A stretch of 64,000 bases of DNA from Janthinobacterium sp. SUN073 (lineage in GTDB: Bacteria > Pseudomonadota > Gammaproteobacteria > Burkholderiales > Burkholderiaceae_D). The notes beneath the pieces were generated by a model, which was given only the letters and a program-made list of their open reading frames with translations, had not been told where the DNA came from and did not search any database. Numbering within the stretch: position 1 is the stretch's first letter; every line of letters begins with the position of its first letter. Positions 33,587 through 42,348 of this stretch are shown piece after piece. The position numbers and the translations under genes were made by a program. The DNA lies in NCBI RefSeq assembly GCF_030397665.1, contig NZ_JAPUBT010000002.1, positions 560,588 through 624,587 on the forward strand. The letters run 5' to 3'.

Positions 33587-35745
33587 GCAGTAACTCCCTG
33601 TTCCACCGCAGGCTTGGCCGCCTGGCTGTTCAGCACGCGCAGCACCTCGTCGCGCGGGCCGTCGGCCACGATGCGGCCACGGTCGAAGACGATCAGCCGG
33701 TCCACCAGCGCCAGCATGGCCATGCGGTGCGTGACGAGCACGATGGTGGTGTCCTGCAAGGTGCGCAGGCGCGCGATCAGGCGTTGTTCCGTGGCCGGAT
33801 CAAACATGCTGCTCGGTTCATCGAGCAGCAGGATGGGCGGCTTGACCAGCAGCGCGCGCGCCATGGCCACGGCTTGCCGCTGGCCGCCGGACAGGCGCTC
33901 GCCCCGCTCGCCCACTTCCGTCGCCACACCGTTGGGCAACTGGGTGATGATGTCGTCCAGGCAAGCCAGGCGGATGGCATCGAGCAGCCTGGCGTCATCG
34001 GGCTGGCTGCGGCCCAATTCGATGTTTTCGCGCAGCGTGCCATGGAACAGGGTCACGTCCTGCGGCACATAGCCGATCTGGCGGCGCAAGCTCAAGGGTT
34101 CGAGCTGGGTGCTGGCCAGGTCGTCGAACAGCACGCTGCCGCTTTGCGGACCGTACTGGTTGAGCAGCAAGCGCAGCAAGGTGCTCTTGCCGGAACCGAG
34201 CTTGCCGATCACGCCCACTCTTTCGCCGGCGCGGATATGCAGATTGAGTTTATCGAGCAGCGGCGGCGAGTGCGGATACGCAAACCCCACGTCGCGAAAT
34301 TCGATGCGTCCGGACAGGGGCGGCGCCTGCAGGCTGGCCGCATCGTCGTCGGTGGGCGCTTCCATGATTTTATTGAGTGCGTGATAGGACAGCTTGGTCT
34401 GCTCCCAGCGCATGATCAGGCCCGCGATCTGGCTCACGGGCGCCAGCGCGCGGCCCGTCAGCATGCTCACGGCGATGATCTGGCCCAGCGTCAGCAGGCG
34501 TTCGCCCATCAGCAAGGCGCCGACGGCCACCACGGCCGTGCCGGACAGGGCCAGCACGGCCGTGTTGATGTAATTGACGCGGCTGACGATTTCGCGCGTC
34601 TCGACGCTGTTGGCGGCGATTGCCACGGTCAGGCTTTCCCATTTGCGGCGGCTCCACGCCTCGGCGCCCAGCGCCTTGATGGTGTCGAGGCCATTCATGG
34701 TTTCAAACAGGTGCGCCGTGCGCTGGCCACTTTCCTGCATCGAGGCGGCCACATGGCGCGCCAGCGCCGCGCGCGAGGCGAAGGCGACCAGCAGCAGGAT
34801 GGGAATGGCCGCCAGCGGCACCAGCACCAGCCAGCCGCCCACCAGTGCAATGACCAGCAGGAACAGCAGCAGGAAGGGCAAGTCACCCAGGGTGGTCAGG
34901 GTGGTCGAGGCGAAGAATTCGCGCACCGATTCGAAATCGCGCACGGTATTGGCCAGCGTGCCGCCCGAGGCGGGGCGGCTGGCCGCGCGCAGGCGCAGGC
35001 ACTGGGCGAAGATGCTCGACGAGAGGGCCACATCCATGCGCCGCGACGCCGTTTCCACCAGTTCGCCGCGCAGCAATCGCATGGCCAGTTCAAAACCGGT
35101 CAGCGCCACCACGGCGATCGTCAGCACCCACAGGCTGGAGGTGGCGTTGTTCGGGATCACGCGGTCATACACGGCCATCGCGTAGAACGGCACCAGCGCG
35201 CTGATGATATTGAGCACCAAAGTGCCCAGCAAGGCCCAGCGAAAGACCCAGCGGTTGCGGTTGAAGACATCCCAGAACCAGCGCCCCGCCACCGGCATGC
35301 TGTAGAGCAAGCTGCGCTGGTCGAAGAACATCACCGGACGCACGGCCACCCAGCGTCCAGCGGGCACTTCCTGCGCCAGCATGGCCGCGTCCAGCCAGGA
35401 ACTGCCTTCGATGCCGGGCACATGGCATTCATACTTGCCGTCGGCGATCGTCAGCACCACCAGCGCCTGCCCCGCGCCATTCAACAGCAGGGCCGGCATT
35501 TCCGTGGGGCGGCGCGGCTGATCCACAGGCAGCGGCGTGCCGGCCAGGCTGCCATGCGCCAGCGCCTGGTCGAGGAAGTCGGCGGCGGCCGGGTCGCCAT
35601 GCGCGAGCACGCTGGCGCGCAGGCGTTCGGCCTGCACGGCCGTGCCGAAAAAGCGCGCCAGGAACACCACCGCCTCGGCGATGCTGTCGGCGGAGGAAAT
35701 GGAGGGAGAAGCGTCGGCGGCGTGCGCGGCAGAAGGTGGCGTCAT
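33583..35745 (-). CDS. type I secretion ABC exporter with peptidase-like N-domain, LapB-type (720 aa)
   Basis: Residues about 1-135 resemble a C39-peptidase-like domain without the catalytic Cys (SIAEAVVFLARFFGTAVQAE, ALLLNGAGQALVVLTI, SSWLDAAMLAQEV), as in exporters of RTX and giant adhesins that do not cleave a leader. Then comes a six-helix membrane domain, and an ATPase with Walker [16 protein letters not shown], signature LSGGQRQAVAMARALL, Walker B ILLLDEPSSMFD and the H-loop in VTHR. The ATG at 35745 (MTPPSAAHAADAS) is preferred over an extension upstream. First gene of the exporter operon. Confidence 0.92.
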   Translation of the reverse strand: MTPPSAAHAADASPSISSADSIAEAVVFLARFFGTAVQAERLRASVLAHGDPAAADFLDQALAHGSLAGTPLPVDQPRRPTEMPALLLNGAGQALVVLTIADGKYECHVPGIEGSSWLDAAMLAQEVPAGRWVAVRPVMFFDQRSLLYSMPVAGRWFWDVFNRNRWVFRWALLGTLVLNIISALVPFYAMAVYDRVIPNNATSSLWVLTIAVVALTGFELAMRLLRGELVETASRRMDVALSSSIFAQCLRLRAASRPASGGTLANTVRDFESVREFFASTTLTTLGDLPFLLLFLLVIALVGGWLVLVPLAAIPILLLVAFASRAALARHVAASMQESGQRTAHLFETMNGLDTIKALGAEAWSRRKWESLTVAIAANSVETREIVSRVNYINTAVLALSGTAVVAVGALLMGERLLTLGQIIAVSMLTGRALAPVSQIAGLIMRWEQTKLSYHALNKIMEAPTDDDAASLQAPPLSGRIEFRDVGFAYPHSPPLLDKLNLHIRAGERVGVIGKLGSGKSTLLRLLLNQYGPQSGSVLFDDLASTQLEPLSLRRQIGYVPQDVTLFHGTLRENIELGRSQPDDARLLDAIRLACLDDIITQLPNGVATEVGERGERLSGGQRQAVAMARALLVKPPILLLDEPSSMFDPATEQRLIARLRTLQDTTIVLVTHRMAMLALVDRLIVFDRGRIVADGPRDEVLRVLNSQAAKPAVEQGVTA

Positions 35746-35870
35746 GATGAGCTCAAGTCCGATCTCAGACAGTTGCAATGAACAGTGAGAAACTATTGTC
35801 AAGGTCGCGCGGCGATGGCCTGCAAAAACATTGTGCCATAGTAATATCGGCTATTCAGATAGGTGTTGTA

Positions 35871-35910
35871 AAAATAAAAACTGCGGCGCGTCGTGACAGA
35901 CGCGCCGCAG
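35871..35910 (-). terminator. rho-independent terminator after the PEP-CTERM gene
   Basis: On the minus strand a 12-bp perfect stem (CTGCGGCGCGTC paired with GACGCGCCGCAG, 35881-35910, six-base loop) is followed by TTTTTATTTTT. It lies just downstream of the PEP-CTERM gene and upstream of the T1SS operon, so the two units are transcriptionally separated. Confidence 0.9.
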
Positions 35911-35941
35911 CAGCAGTTACTTCAAGCTAGCGACTACTGCT

Positions 35942-36607
35942 TCAGAGTTGACCGGCTTTGCGGCGGCGCGCCATGAAGCCCAGCAAGCCCAGGCCCGCTA
36001 CCAGCATGGCCCAGGTTTGCGCTTCCGGCACCGGCGACACGCTCAGCAGGGTTTGCGAAGCAGGGTTGACGCTGCTCAGGCTGGTGTAGTTGTACAGGTT
36101 CTTGATGCTGCCGTCGCCTGTCGCCACGCCCAGCATGGCGTTCGCTTCGCTGACGACTGCATTGCTCAGGTTCCTGAAGCGCAGCTCACCCGTCAACACA
36201 TTGCTGTTGTCATTGTTCAATTCCCACAGGGCCACCTGGAAGGCGGCGGCACTGTTGGCATTGGTCGACACATTCGCGATGGACGAGGCGTAATAGCCCT
36301 CGTACAGGCGCTTGACGGCGTCGCTGGCGGCAAAGACGCCACTGCTGTAGTTGTTCGAGACGTTGCTCAGCCCAACATGGGGATCGAGGCAAAAGGCCAG
36401 GAAGGTATTGCTGTCGTACTTGACCTGCCACAAGGTAGGCGAGATGGCGTTGCCGGCGCCGAAGGCACCGCCGCTGGCCGTAAACACACTGACGCTATGC
36501 GAGTCGATCACTTGCAGATTGGAGGCGGCCAGGGCGCTGCCGCTGGCGAGGGTGAAAACAGCGGCTGTGATGGCGGCGCGGACGATCAGGTGCATGGATT
36601 GTTTCAT
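35942..36607 (-). CDS. PEP-CTERM sorting-domain protein (221 aa)
   Basis: A signal peptide (MHLIVRAAITAAVFTLASGSALA region) and a C-terminal PEP-CTERM anchor: VPEAQTWAMLVAGLGLLGF followed by MARRRKAGQL. The tripartite motif (Pro-Glu-Ala/Pro, hydrophobic helix, Arg cluster) is the substrate of exosortase EpsH-type sorting, linked to exopolysaccharide production. The central region is Asn/Ser-rich beta structure (FQVALWELNNDNSNVLTGEL). It lies 66 bp downstream of the SdrD-B adhesin gene on the same strand and could be co-transcribed with it. No exosortase gene is in the window. Confidence 0.9.
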   Translation of the reverse strand: MKQSMHLIVRAAITAAVFTLASGSALAASNLQVIDSHSVSVFTASGGAFGAGNAISPTLWQVKYDSNTFLAFCLDPHVGLSNVSNNYSSGVFAASDAVKRLYEGYYASSIANVSTNANSAAAFQVALWELNNDNSNVLTGELRFRNLSNAVVSEANAMLGVATGDGSIKNLYNYTSLSSVNPASQTLLSVSPVPEAQTWAMLVAGLGLLGFMARRRKAGQL

Positions 36608-36673
36608 GGTGTATTCCCTATGATTTATTCAATGTGGAGAGCGCCGGGCAGGATTACGGCCCGGCAAGAGACA

Positions 36674-39600
36674 TCAGGCAGCCATTTCCTGGGGCTGTGC
36701 AGTGGTGTGTGCCATGGCGCGGCGCAAGACCTCCGCCATCTCGCACTGGGCCTGGGCTTCGACAGCGGGAGCAGCCGGGGCTGCAGCCACCGTGGCGACG
36801 CTCGCATCCTGCCCCAGCGCCGTGTCGAGCGCATGGTCGTCGCGCAGCAGGTCGGCCATGCTTGGCAGCGATACGCCGGCCTTGGCCGCATCCTTGGCAT
36901 CGACGTTGAAGTACACGTCCGTCATGTCGACCGTCTTGCCGTTGGCCAGGGTGGCGCTGCTGCGCTCCAGGTGCAGGTTGTCGTTGGCGTCGAGGAAAGG
37001 CAGTGCCGTGTAGGATACCGTCAGGCTGGCGACGCCCGCGTCATGCAACGACATCAGTTCGCCGTCGTCCGTCACGCCATTGCTGTTGGCGTCGCGCCAG
37101 ATGCGCAGTTCGGCAAACTTGTCATCTTTCGCGTCGACCACGCCGTCGCCGTTCGAGTCATAGCTGGACAGCTTGGCAAAGCCCGTGCCCTTCTCGTTGC
37201 CGCCAAACAGTTCGGAAATATTGTCGATCTTGCCATTGCCATTGCTGTCGATGGCCAGCAAGCCGTCATGGGCCGAGACCCAGCCCGACTGGATGGCGCT
37301 GCCCGTGCCCAGCAAGTCGAAGCTGCCATGGAAATCGGCGCGGGCGATGGTATGCACGCCATCACCGTTCAGGTCGATCACGATAGGCGTGATGGCGGCA
37401 TCCCAGCTCATGTCGTTCTGGCCCGAGGCCAGTTTCAGGATATCCGTGTAGACCACGTTGGCATACGAGCCATTGCTGTTGACGTCGGAATCGATGTTGT
37501 CGTTCGAGCCCACGTTCTTCACGCCCCAGCGCCAGCTATCCATGGCGTAGCCGGCGTGATACACGCCCGACTTATCGAACTTGAGCGAGTAGCTGCCCGG
37601 ATCGAGGTCGGCAAACTTGTAGTTGCCGTTGGAGTTGGTGTAGGTGGTAGCCAACAGCGCGCCACTGCCCGAAAACAGTTGCACCTTGATGTTGGCGATA
37701 CCCGCCTCATTGCTATCCTGCACGCCGTCATGGTCGGCGTCGCGCCACACCTTGTCGCCCAGGCTGGCTTTGCGGTAGATGCCCGCATCCCAGCTCATGT
37801 CGTTCTGGCCGGCAGCCAGGTTGATCAGGCCGGAGCGCCCCGTGCTCGTATCGACGTCGGAATCGGTCGTATCGCTGCCCAGGTTGGCCTTGGTGTAATA
37901 GAACCCCGATGGACGCACGACTGCCACCTTGTAGCTGCCGGCGACGAGATTATCGAACAGATAATTGCCGCTGGCATTTGTCGTTGTCGTGGCAATGATC
38001 TGGTTGCTGGCATTGAGCAGGTTGACTTTCACCCCCGCCACGCCCAGTTCGCCCGCATCCTGCACGCCATTGTAGTTATTGTCTTCCCACACGCGATTGC
38101 CGATGCTGCCGGTAACAGGCGCGCATTTGACCAGGCCCGCATCCCAATCGAGCTGGACGTCACCCGATTTCAGCGCGATCATGGTGGTGGTCAGACCCGT
38201 GGCCGGATTGACATCCGAATCGGTGGCGTAGCCGCCCACGTCGGCCTTGGTGAAATTGTAGCCGGCCGGCGGCACGAAGCCCAGGTAGTAATTGCCTGGC
38301 ACCAGGTTGCTGAACAGATAATGACCGCTGGCATCCGTGGTGGCGCTGGCCACCACGGCACCCGAGGCGTTGTACAGATTGACTTTCACGCCGCCGACGC
38401 CCGCTTCGCCCGCATCCTGCGTGCCGTTGCCGTTGGCGTCAAACCACACGCGGTCGCCAATGCTGGCTGTTTTATACAGGCCGGCATCGAGGTCCTTGTA
38501 GTTCTGGCCGGCTGCAACCGTCACCAGGGCGCTCTGGCCTGCGGCATTGATGTCGCTGTCGAGCGCATCGTTGCCACCCGCATCCTTGACCGTGCTCAAA
38601 TAGCCTGGCGGCGCGACGACGGCGACGGAATACGTGCCGGCATCGACGCTGAAATTGTAATAGCCGGTGGCATCCGTGACGGTCGAGCCGATCACGCTGC
38701 CGGCCGCATTTTTCAGCTGCACCGTGACGCCGCTGATGCCGGCTTCGCCCGCATCCTGCACGCCGTTCAAGTTGGCATCATGCCAGACGCGGTCGCCCAA
38801 GGAGGCCGGCAAGGCCACGATGCCCGCATCCAGGCTATGGTTGCTGTCGCCGGAAGCGAGCAGCACTTGCGCCGTCTTGCCGTCGATGGCGCCAGCGTCG
38901 GAATCGCGCAGGTCATCGCCGCCCTGGTCCTGGCCCGTAAAGGCATAGCCGGCAGGCAGGCTGGTCTTGTCGAACTGGACGCTGTAGGCGCCCGGCTTCA
39001 GATTCGTGAACAGGTAGTTGCCATTCGCATCCGTGACGAGCGGGCTGCCGACGGCGTTGCCGGACGCATCGAGCAAAGTCACTTTCACGCCAGCCACGCC
39101 CGCTTCACCCGCATCTTGCACGCCATTCTTGTTGGCATCGAACCACACGCGGTCGCCCAGTTCGGCGGCGCGGTACAGGCCCGCGTCCAGGCTCGAATTG
39201 GTCGCGCCCGGCGCCAGGGTGACGGGCGCCATGTTGCCGGCCGCATCGATATTGCTATCCTTGGCCGCGTCGCCGCCCTGGTTGGCCGCCGTCGCCGTGT
39301 AGCCATTCGGCGTGACGACGGTGACGGAATACGTGCCGGGATCGACATCGAAGTGGTAGCCGCCATTGGCGTCGGTAGTGGTCGATGCCACCACGGCGCC
39401 CGCGCCGTCTTTCAATTGCACCACGACATTGGCGATGCCCGCCTCGCCCGCATCCTGCACGCCGTTGGCGTTCTTGTCTTCCCAGACGAAGTCGCCCAAA
39501 TGGGCCATCGGTACGTTGAAGGTCAGGTGATGCGGCACCAGGCTCAGGTCTTGCGCGTTGCAACCGGCGGTGCCGCCGTCATCGCGCACCTTGAAGCCCA

Positions 39601-40186
39601 GGTCGAAATTGCCGGCCACGGTTTGGCTCGGCACGAAGACCAGGTGGCCCGCGCGGATGTCATCGATCGAGACTTCCGTGCCGACCGCGACGGCCACGCC
39701 ATTGAGCAAGACCTGACCGGCAGTGGTGGTATTGGTGATGACGATGGACTTGAAGCCGTCGTGCTCGACGTCGTCGTGGAAGCCGAAATCGCTTTCGCTG
39801 AGCACGACGCTGGCGCCATCGACCAGGTTGAAGGTCTTGTCTGCCGCGTCGGGCGCGTCGTTGACGGGATCGATGATCACTTGCAGTTCCAGCTGGACGA
39901 TATCGCCATTGCCCTTGTCGATCGTCACCTGGATGGTCGAGAAATTGCCGTTGTAGTTGGCTGCCCAGTCGCCGGGACGCACATACACGGTGTCCGCGTC
40001 GAGCATGCCGAACAGAGGCGTGTTGCTGGTCGATTCCGTATCATCCGGCAACAGGACGGTAAAGTTCTTGATGTTCAGCTCGCCTTGCGCCGTGTAGCCG
40101 GCCTGTACCAGCAAGTCGCGGATATCAAAGTTCTTGTTGATGTCTTCGCACACGTGAACCGTGGTCGACAAATTATAGGTAGTCAT
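36674..40186 (-). CDS. SdrD B-type repeat adhesin, probable T1SS substrate (1170 aa)
   Basis: There is no Sec signal peptide. The first ~230 residues hold cadherin-like/beta-sandwich modules (VNDAPDAADKTF, DDIRAGHLVFVPSQTVAGNF). Six SdrD-B repeats of about 110-120 residues follow, each opening like LGDRVWFDANKNGVQDAGEA. These Ca-binding Cna-B-like folds end near residue 930. The C-terminal ~240 residues have several DxNxDG-type calcium loops (DLNGDGVHT, DSNGNGKID, DSNGDGVVD, DANSNGVTD) and then an Ala/Gln-rich tail suited to type I secretion. No classical GGxGxD RTX repeats are present. Its position upstream of a dedicated T1SS operon makes it the likely exported surface protein. Confidence 0.85.
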   Translation of the reverse strand: MTTYNLSTTVHVCEDINKNFDIRDLLVQAGYTAQGELNIKNFTVLLPDDTESTSNTPLFGMLDADTVYVRPGDWAANYNGNFSTIQVTIDKGNGDIVQLELQVIIDPVNDAPDAADKTFNLVDGASVVLSESDFGFHDDVEHDGFKSIVITNTTTAGQVLLNGVAVAVGTEVSIDDIRAGHLVFVPSQTVAGNFDLGFKVRDDGGTAGCNAQDLSLVPHHLTFNVPMAHLGDFVWEDKNANGVQDAGEAGIANVVVQLKDGAGAVVASTTTDANGGYHFDVDPGTYSVTVVTPNGYTATAANQGGDAAKDSNIDAAGNMAPVTLAPGATNSSLDAGLYRAAELGDRVWFDANKNGVQDAGEAGVAGVKVTLLDASGNAVGSPLVTDANGNYLFTNLKPGAYSVQFDKTSLPAGYAFTGQDQGGDDLRDSDAGAIDGKTAQVLLASGDSNHSLDAGIVALPASLGDRVWHDANLNGVQDAGEAGISGVTVQLKNAAGSVIGSTVTDATGYYNFSVDAGTYSVAVVAPPGYLSTVKDAGGNDALDSDINAAGQSALVTVAAGQNYKDLDAGLYKTASIGDRVWFDANGNGTQDAGEAGVGGVKVNLYNASGAVVASATTDASGHYLFSNLVPGNYYLGFVPPAGYNFTKADVGGYATDSDVNPATGLTTTMIALKSGDVQLDWDAGLVKCAPVTGSIGNRVWEDNNYNGVQDAGELGVAGVKVNLLNASNQIIATTTTNASGNYLFDNLVAGSYKVAVVRPSGFYYTKANLGSDTTDSDVDTSTGRSGLINLAAGQNDMSWDAGIYRKASLGDKVWRDADHDGVQDSNEAGIANIKVQLFSGSGALLATTYTNSNGNYKFADLDPGSYSLKFDKSGVYHAGYAMDSWRWGVKNVGSNDNIDSDVNSNGSYANVVYTDILKLASGQNDMSWDAAITPIVIDLNGDGVHTIARADFHGSFDLLGTGSAIQSGWVSAHDGLLAIDSNGNGKIDNISELFGGNEKGTGFAKLSSYDSNGDGVVDAKDDKFAELRIWRDANSNGVTDDGELMSLHDAGVASLTVSYTALPFLDANDNLHLERSSATLANGKTVDMTDVYFNVDAKDAAKAGVSLPSMADLLRDDHALDTALGQDASVATVAAAPAAPAVEAQAQCEMAEVLRRAMAHTTAQPQEMAA

Positions 40187-40922
40187 GCGGCCTCCTGGCG
40201 ACGCGCAGCGGTGGCGGCAGAAGTGGAAACGTGAGAGACCAGGGCGCGATCAACCTGGCTGCGCAAAGCGGCGAATGTATACATGGGTGGGCTTCCAAGA
40301 AAGAAACTTGTTTAAAAAAATGAAGCCGGCAGCATTTTGCATACAGTTTTGAGGGACACAAAAGCCAAACGACACAACCAGACGGAAACGGTGGTTGTTT
40401 TTACAGCATCTAATTATATTTCAAATGTTTTCAAAAAAGAATTTATTTTTTGTGAATGTATAAGTATTGTCACAACTTCGTTGTCTTTTTTATACACCCT
40501 CGTGCACTGGAAAAAGTTTCCCCCTGCGGCAGAGATCCTCATCATTGAGGAACAGCATGCGTCGCGGCAGCGACTTCAACCCAAGAAGCGGCGATTCAGA
40601 TTTGGCCCTTGTCCGGTTGCGCTCGATACGCGCCATGCGCTTTACGGAGGGGAATTGCACAGGTTCGCGAAATATGACTATTCCGTCAATCAACTAGCTT
40701 AATTGTCACTAAGTTTTGACGGCAAAAAATATAGGCGCTACAACAACAACTTCAACTAGTTAAATGCGCGGTGCAAATTACGTCCATATAATTGCTTATC
40801 GACGGCGCTGGCTCCATTGCCAGGTCTGTCAGCGTTTTCCGTGCTTAGCCAGCTACAGCGATCACCGTGCCCGCCATGCACACGCCCTTTCATGCAACAC
40901 TTCACTTCTCAATAGGATACCT
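40187..40922. promoter_or_regulatory. 736-bp divergent, AT-richer intergenic region
   Basis: Separates the minus-strand SdrD-B adhesin from the plus-strand fimbrial operon. It is noticeably AT-richer than the surrounding genes, with T-runs and A-runs around 40390-40500 and 40700-40760. Candidate promoter-like words occur (TTGTCA near 40704, followed by A/T-rich DNA), but spacing is not good enough to call. No open frame here has a convincing start plus homology. It probably carries promoters for both surface-structure operons and room for binding of a silencer or regulator. Confidence 0.4.
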
Positions 40923-41471
40923 ATGAAATTTGCCCGCTCAGGCGCTTTGGCGACGCTCATCGTTGCTGCCACCTCCATGCCGGCCCTCACACGCGCCGCC
41001 GACGGCACCATCACGTTCACGGGCCAGGTCACGGCCCAGACCTGCACCATCAACGGCGGCGCCGGCAAGGACTTCACCGTCGCGCTGCCCCCGGTCTCGG
41101 CCTCGTCACTCTCCGTTGACGGCGCCACGGCGGGCCGCACGCCGTTCAAGATCGTGCTGACGGCCTGCACGTCGGCCACGGGCAATGTCTCGGCCTATTT
41201 CGAAGCGGGCACGACCATCGATACGGCAACGGGCCGACTGAAAAATTCGGCGGGTACGGCGACCAAAGTACAAATCGGCCTGCTCAACTCCGACGCCACC
41301 GACACCGCGATCATGCTGGGTGCGGCAGAGGCGTCGCAGAACTCGCAGAGTGTGGCGATCGCCAGCAACGCGGCCACCCTCAATTACTTCGCCCAGTACG
41401 TGGCGACTGGCGGCGCGGCCGGTGTCGGCACGGTCAATACGTCCGTCATGTACACGATGTCCTACCAGTAA
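40923..41471 (+). CDS. major fimbrial subunit / spore-coat-U-like pilin (182 aa)
   Basis: The ATG at 40923 gives a signal peptide (MKFARSGALATLIVAATSMP). The mature part begins with the donor-strand-like GTITFTGQVTAQTCTINGGA, with the conserved Cys pair (C in AQTCTI and C in VLTACTS) and ends YTMSYQ, the beta-zipper typical of chaperone-usher pilins. It is the first gene of a four-gene fimbrial operon; 109 bp with no gene separate it from the chaperone. It should polymerise on the cell surface by donor-strand exchange. Confidence 0.9.
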   Translation: MKFARSGALATLIVAATSMPALTRAADGTITFTGQVTAQTCTINGGAGKDFTVALPPVSASSLSVDGATAGRTPFKIVLTACTSATGNVSAYFEAGTTIDTATGRLKNSAGTATKVQIGLLNSDATDTAIMLGAAEASQNSQSVAIASNAATLNYFAQYVATGGAAGVGTVNTSVMYTMSYQ

Positions 41472-41580
41472 TGATCAGGAATTGACGCGGTGTTAAGCGG
41501 TGCCCCGAAAATGCACCGGTTGGCAGAGTGACAGAACGAAATACGAATTCAGCATGTAATCAAAATTACAAAATAGCAAA

Positions 41581-42345
41581 ATGCCAGTGCGCAACAAATT
41601 ATCCAGAACGATCGCGATTTTCGCCTTGTCATGCATGATGGCGGGCGCGCATGCGTCTGTCGTAATTGGCGGGACGCGCGTGATCTATCTCGCCAGCGAC
41701 CGCGAAGTCACCATCAAGCTTGCCAATGAAGGCAATGCGCCGGCCCTGGTGCAGGCGTGGCTCGATACGGGCAATCCGAACGCCCTGCCGGACGAATCGA
41801 AGGTGCCGTTCACCCTGCTGCCGCCCCTGTTCCGCCTCGATCCAAGGAAGGGACAGAGCTTGCGCCTGATCTATACGCAAGAGCCGTTGCCGCAAGACAA
41901 AGAATCCCTGTTCTGGCTCAATGTGCTTGAAGTGCCGCCGCGCGCCGGCGCCGCCGCGAACGCGGACAGTCCGAATTTCCTGCAACTGGCATTCCGCACG
42001 CGCATCAAGCTGTTCTTCCGTCCCTCGGGACTGCCGGGCAAGGCCGACGATGCGGCCGCCCTGGTGCGCTGGCAATTCAAGCGCAAGGACAATGGCCGCT
42101 ACGTGCTGACGGCCAGCAACCCCACGCCGTACCACGTGACATTCAGCAAGATCACCGCTGCGGACGGCGTGGCGAGCTGGAGCAATGACAGGGGCGGCAT
42201 GCTGGCCCCCGGCGCCAGCGCGGACTTCGACCTCGGCAACGCCGCGCCGCGCGCCGCCATGCCCACGCAGGTCGACTACACCTTCATCAACGATTATGGC
42301 GCCGGCGTGAGCGGCAAGACCCTGCGCAAGGGCACGAACGAGTAA
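41581..42345 (+). CDS. periplasmic pilus chaperone, PapD family (254 aa)
   Basis: A signal peptide is followed by the PapD Ig fold. GGTRVIYLASDREVTIKLAN carries the G1/A1 edge and the conserved Arg; FTLLPPLFRLDPRKGQSLRL and IYTQEPLPQDKESLFWLNVLEVPP are the hallmark chaperone motif, including the Lys that anchors subunit C-termini. Domain 2 follows (LTASNPTPYHVTFSKI). It stabilises subunits until they are handed to the usher encoded 3 bp downstream. Confidence 0.95.
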   Translation: MPVRNKLSRTIAIFALSCMMAGAHASVVIGGTRVIYLASDREVTIKLANEGNAPALVQAWLDTGNPNALPDESKVPFTLLPPLFRLDPRKGQSLRLIYTQEPLPQDKESLFWLNVLEVPPRAGAAANADSPNFLQLAFRTRIKLFFRPSGLPGKADDAAALVRWQFKRKDNGRYVLTASNPTPYHVTFSKITAADGVASWSNDRGGMLAPGASADFDLGNAAPRAAMPTQVDYTFINDYGAGVSGKTLRKGTNE

Positions 42346-42348
42346 GCC

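Noticed and set aside
35948..40234. A 1428-codon plus-strand open frame opposite the SdrD-B adhesin
   Set aside because: Shadow of the repeat gene on the minus strand; composition is His/Arg/Ala-rich with no recognisable motif, whereas the minus strand has six SdrD-B repeats.
40337..40702. A 121-codon frame in the AT-rich region before the fimbrial operon
   Set aside because: No ribosome site, no homology I recognise, and mixed composition; more likely chance in AT-rich DNA.
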